Source: an uncultured Paracoccaceae bacterium (GTDB lineage Bacteria; Pseudomonadota; Alphaproteobacteria; Rhodobacterales; Rhodobacteraceae). From it: a DNA stretch of 64,000 bases. Shown one piece after another: positions 61,559 through 64,000 of this stretch. Both the position numbers and the translations under genes were made by a program. The notes below the pieces were generated by a model. The model worked only from the letters and a program-made list of their open reading frames with translations, had not been told where the DNA came from and searched no databases. Position 1 is the stretch's first letter. Each line of letters begins with the position of its first letter. Location of the stretch: positions 62,001 through 126,000 of the forward strand of contig CAMFGW010000005.1 in the NCBI GenBank assembly GCA_945952025.1, given 5' to 3'.

Positions 61559-62269
61559 TCACACCGCCACGTCAAGCTTATGGACAGGCGGTGGGGCGTA
61601 TCCGCCAAGGCGTGAGGTGCGCAGGCCGAGGCCGACCATCGCCTCGGCCAGGCGGACCGCGCAGGACACGCCGTCCAGGACGGGAAGCCCGTGCTCGGCC
61701 GAAAGCCGGCCGGCAAGATCGGCCATTCCCGCGCAGCCCAGAACGATGGCTTCCGCGCGGTCCTCGGCTACGGCGCGGCCGATTTCGGCACTGATGCGGT
61801 CGCTGGCTTCCGAGCCGGGATGTTCAAGGTCAAGGACCGCGACCTCGGATGATCGAACGCGGGCGCAGCGCGCCGCAAGGCCGTAGCGGTGCAGGTTATG
61901 TTCAAGTGCGGGGACAGACCGCGCCAGCGTCGTCACGACCGAGAACTTGTTCGAAAGCATCGAGGCGAAGTGATAGGCGGCCTCGCCGATGCCGAGGACC
62001 GGCACATCGGTCAGGCAGCGCGCGGCGTCAATGCCGGTGTCGTCGAAGCAGGCGATGATCACCGCATCAAAGTCCGGTGTGTTCCGCATCATCTGAAGGA
62101 TGCCGGGAACGGCCAGCGCCTCGTCATAGTAGCCCTCGATGGAGACCGGGCCCTGCGGGGGGGTTGTCGCCACTATCTCGGTCCCGGGGGTCGCGGCCCT
62201 GCGGGCGGCGATGCCGATCTTTTCGGTCATCGAGGCGGTCGTGTTCGGGTTTATGACCAAGAGGCGCAT
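61559..62269 (-). CDS. Asp/Glu/hydantoin racemase family protein
   Basis: About 236 residues from ATG 62269, one base past the LivF stop. MRLLVINPNTTASMTEKIG at the N-terminus and VIIACFDDTGIDAARCLTDV are typical, as is AIVLGCAGMADLAGRLSAEH; the two conserved Cys (ACFDD and GCAGM) serve as acid-base pair. This subgroup racemises hydantoins or allantoin. It follows LivG and LivF in an operon, so the transported compound may be a hydantoin or related amide. Confidence 0.87.
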   Translation of the reverse strand: MRLLVINPNTTASMTEKIGIAARRAATPGTEIVATTPPQGPVSIEGYYDEALAVPGILQMMRNTPDFDAVIIACFDDTGIDAARCLTDVPVLGIGEAAYHFASMLSNKFSVVTTLARSVPALEHNLHRYGLAARCARVRSSEVAVLDLEHPGSEASDRISAEIGRAVAEDRAEAIVLGCAGMADLAGRLSAEHGLPVLDGVSCAVRLAEAMVGLGLRTSRLGGYAPPPVHKLDVAV

Positions 62270-62270
62270 C

Positions 62271-63023
62271 TCAAAGCTCTCCGCCAAGGTATGCGGCCTT
62301 GATCCGCTCGTCATGCATCAGGTCTTTCGACGCGCCCGACAGGACGACCTGCCCCGTCGTCAGCGCATAGGCCCGGTTCGAGATCGAGAGGGCCATGCGG
62401 CTGTTCTGTTCGACCAGAAGGACGCTGACACCTTCATCCCTGCTGATCGCGACAATGGCGCGTGCGATGTCCTGCACGAGCTTGGGCGCGATGCCGAGGC
62501 TGGGCTCGTCCAGAAGCAGAAGCTTCGGCTTGGCCATCAGGGCGCGCCCGATCACCATCATCTGCTGTTCGCCCCCCGACAGGGTGCTGGCCTGCTGATG
62601 GAACCGCTCCTTCAGGCGCGGGAAGCGGGTCAGCACGCTTTCGAGCGTCGCAGCGACCCCCGCCTTGTCCGTGCGGGTGAAGGCCCCCATCAGAAGGTTG
62701 TCCTTCACGCTCATCAGCGGAAAGACGCGGCGCCCTTCGGGCACCATGGCGATACCGCGTGTCACGATCTCGGCCGCGCGACGCCCGTCGATCCGTTCGC
62801 CAAGATAGCAGACCTGGCCCGACTTGATTTTTCTGAGCCCGGTGATGGCCCTGAGGATCGAAGACTTGCCCGCCCCGTTGGCGCCGATCAGGGCGACGGT
62901 CTCACCCTCATAAAGTTCGATCGAGACGCCCTTCAGCGCATAGACGTGGTCATAGTAAAGCTCGACATTGTCGAAGCTGAGCATCTTTCGTGCGGGCTCG
63001 GTCCCGCTGGCGGTCTGGTTCAT
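62271..63023 (-). CDS. Branched-chain-type ABC ATPase (LivF-like)
   Basis: A protein of 250 residues with GANGAGKSSILRAITGL (Walker A), STLSGGEQQMMVIGRALM (signature, LivF-type GGEQQM), LLLLDEPSLGIAPKLV (Walker B) and LLVEQNSRMALSISNRAY. It follows LivG by 3 bp. Such transporters in this context carry amides, ureas or hydantoins as well as amino acids. Confidence 0.92.
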   Translation of the reverse strand: MNQTASGTEPARKMLSFDNVELYYDHVYALKGVSIELYEGETVALIGANGAGKSSILRAITGLRKIKSGQVCYLGERIDGRRAAEIVTRGIAMVPEGRRVFPLMSVKDNLLMGAFTRTDKAGVAATLESVLTRFPRLKERFHQQASTLSGGEQQMMVIGRALMAKPKLLLLDEPSLGIAPKLVQDIARAIVAISRDEGVSVLLVEQNSRMALSISNRAYALTTGQVVLSGASKDLMHDERIKAAYLGGEL

Positions 63024-63026
63024 GGC

Positions 63027-63812
63027 TCACACTCCGATCGCGGCGTCTTCGCTGCCCAGATAGGCCTCGATCACGCGCGGGTTGGCCTGGATTTCGGCCG
63101 GGGTGCCTTCGGCGATCTTTTCGCCGAAGTTGATGCAGACGATCCTGTCGGAGATCTTCATCACCGCCGGCATGTCATGTTCGACAAGCAGGACCGTCAG
63201 GCCGCGCTCGTCGCGCAGGCGGCGGACAAGGCCGACCATCCGCATCGTCTCGTCATGGTTCATGCCGGCGAACGGCTCGTCCAGCAGGATCACCTCGGGC
63301 TGGGTCGCCAGCCCGATTGCCATGCCCAGCGCACGAAGGTGGCCCTGCGGCAGGTTCGAGGCCATCTCGTCCCGGATCGCGTCCAGGCCCAGAAAGCCGA
63401 TGATGTCGTCGGCAGACCGGGCGAAATCGGCTTCGTCGCTTTGCGCCTGTCGCGTGCCGAAAAAGAACCCCAGAAGCGAGGCCCTGGACCGCAGGTGGTG
63501 CGCGACGATGACATTCTCGCGCACCGTCATGGACTTGAAGATCGTCGTTTCCTGAAAGGTGCGGACGACCCCGAGCCGGGCGACCTTGTGCGGCGGCAGG
63601 CCAGAGATGCGGCTGCCCTTGAACGTGACCTCGCCCGAGGTCGGGTTCACGAAACCCGCAATCTGCTTGAAGAGCGTGGACTTGCCGGCCCCGTTCGGTC
63701 CGATCACGGACAGGATTTCGCGCGGTGCGACGTCGAAGGAGACATCGTTGTTGGCGGTCAGCCCGCCGTAGCGCTTGGTGACGTGCTTGATCTCAAGGAT
63801 GGGCGCGGTCAT
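63027..63812 (-). CDS. Branched-chain-type ABC ATPase (LivG-like)
   Basis: A protein of 261 residues with GPNGAGKSTLFKQIAGFV (Walker A), VVRTFQETTIFKSMTVRENV (Q-loop), VILLDEPFAGMNHDETM (Walker B, with the LivG-type AGMN) and LLVEHDMPAVMKISDRI. The signature helix is degenerate in LivG style (LPQGHLRALGMAIGLAT). Its start overlaps the LivM stop by 3 bp. Confidence 0.92.
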   Translation of the reverse strand: MTAPILEIKHVTKRYGGLTANNDVSFDVAPREILSVIGPNGAGKSTLFKQIAGFVNPTSGEVTFKGSRISGLPPHKVARLGVVRTFQETTIFKSMTVRENVIVAHHLRSRASLLGFFFGTRQAQSDEADFARSADDIIGFLGLDAIRDEMASNLPQGHLRALGMAIGLATQPEVILLDEPFAGMNHDETMRMVGLVRRLRDERGLTVLLVEHDMPAVMKISDRIVCINFGEKIAEGTPAEIQANPRVIEAYLGSEDAAIGV

Positions 63813-64000
63813 TTCTGGCCTCCCTTGCGGTCAAGAAGGCTCAGCACGCCATTCGGCAGCACCAGCATGAGGATTATCATCGCGCCCGAGTAGATCAGTA
63901 GCTGGTACTCCTTGGCCACCGACAGAAGGTCCCAGCCGAAGTAGAGGAGCAGCGTTCCGAGAAGCGGGCCGAAGACGTAGCCGAGCCCGCCGAGGAAGCA
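63809..64000 (-). CDS. Branched-chain-type ABC permease (LivM-like), C-terminal part only
   Basis: The last 63 residues to TGA at 63809: CFLGGLGYVFGPLLGTLLLY, IYSGAMIILMLVLPNGVLSL and LLDRKGGQK. The GGLGYVFGPLLG stretch is the conserved LivM end. The rest lies beyond the window edge. Confidence 0.9.
   Translation of the reverse strand, partial: CFLGGLGYVFGPLLGTLLLYFGWDLLSVAKEYQLLIYSGAMIILMLVLPNGVLSLLDRKGGQK

Noticed and set aside
1-64000. CRISPR array, tRNA, rRNA, replication origin or prophage genes
   Set aside because: No regularly spaced repeats, cloverleaf-like genes, ribosomal RNA segments or phage or replication proteins were recognised on either strand.

Overview
The window is high-GC bacterial DNA with the gene style of an alphaproteobacterium. 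The packing is dense with 4-bp ATGA stop/start overlaps and many binding-protein ABC transporters. An AcuI-type acryloyl-CoA reductase, a fused indolepyruvate:ferredoxin oxidoreductase and PxpBC-like proteins fit a Rhodobacterales-like host, but this is an inference from gene content and no marker gene is present. No rRNA, tRNA, CRISPR array, plasmid replication gene or phage gene was seen. IS relics and broken genes suggest an accessory region or megaplasmid.

Layout. 1-2.0 kb: the end of an M20 peptidase gene and its ROK regulator. 2.3-6.8 kb: a minus-strand operon pxpB-pxpC-kinase-class III aminotransferase, ending in a broken biotin-carrier gene. 7-11.7 kb: a GntR gene facing a decayed block holding a 5'-truncated pxpA, a short GroEL-like gene and a PotABC-type ATPase and two permeases, each broken. 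12.5-20 kb: a glucan cassette with a SbmA/BacA-like ABC protein, GH3, GH144 (beta-1,2-glucanase family), GH15 and an alpha/beta hydrolase. 20.1-24 kb: a gene graveyard with relics of IS3, cupin, HyuB, a binding protein, a TIM barrel, a GMC oxidoreductase and IS6. 24.1-35.3 kb: a GntR gene, an amino-acid ABC transporter, a nucleoside hydrolase, indolepyruvate oxidoreductase, AcuI, an enoyl-CoA hydratase and an aminotransferase. Three promoters here share an ATATT-N2-AATAT element. 35.5-42.9 kb: a sugar ABC operon with a SIS isomerase/deglycase and a PfkB kinase, divergent from a ROK regulator. 42.9-46.8 kb: a PotABCD-type operon whose promoter carries the same AATCCA-N5-TGGA site as the ROK promoter. 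47.1-52.7 kb: a seven-gene operon (polar amino-acid ABC transporter, HutC-type GntR, BtpA, AllA-like, PfkB) behind a perfect 20-bp palindrome. 52.8-56.8 kb: a two-gene natural-product module, a P450 plus an A-T-TE NRPS. 57.1-60.6 kb: a nucleoside hydrolase with an NMT1-type ABC transporter, closed by a clear terminator. 60.8-61.5 kb: a truncated permease and a deleted IS6 transposase. 61.6-64 kb: an Asp/Glu/hydantoin racemase with the LivFGM genes, cut by the window edge.

How the parts fit. Most operons pair uptake of a small nitrogenous or sugar compound with the enzymes that open it. Each has its own local regulator (GntR or ROK), and several operators can be read by eye. Two regions (2.3-11.7 and 20-24 kb) are decaying in place. 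The most original content is the P450 plus A-T-TE pair, the intracellular glucan cassette, the GroEL-like half protein and the lesions of the pxp locus.
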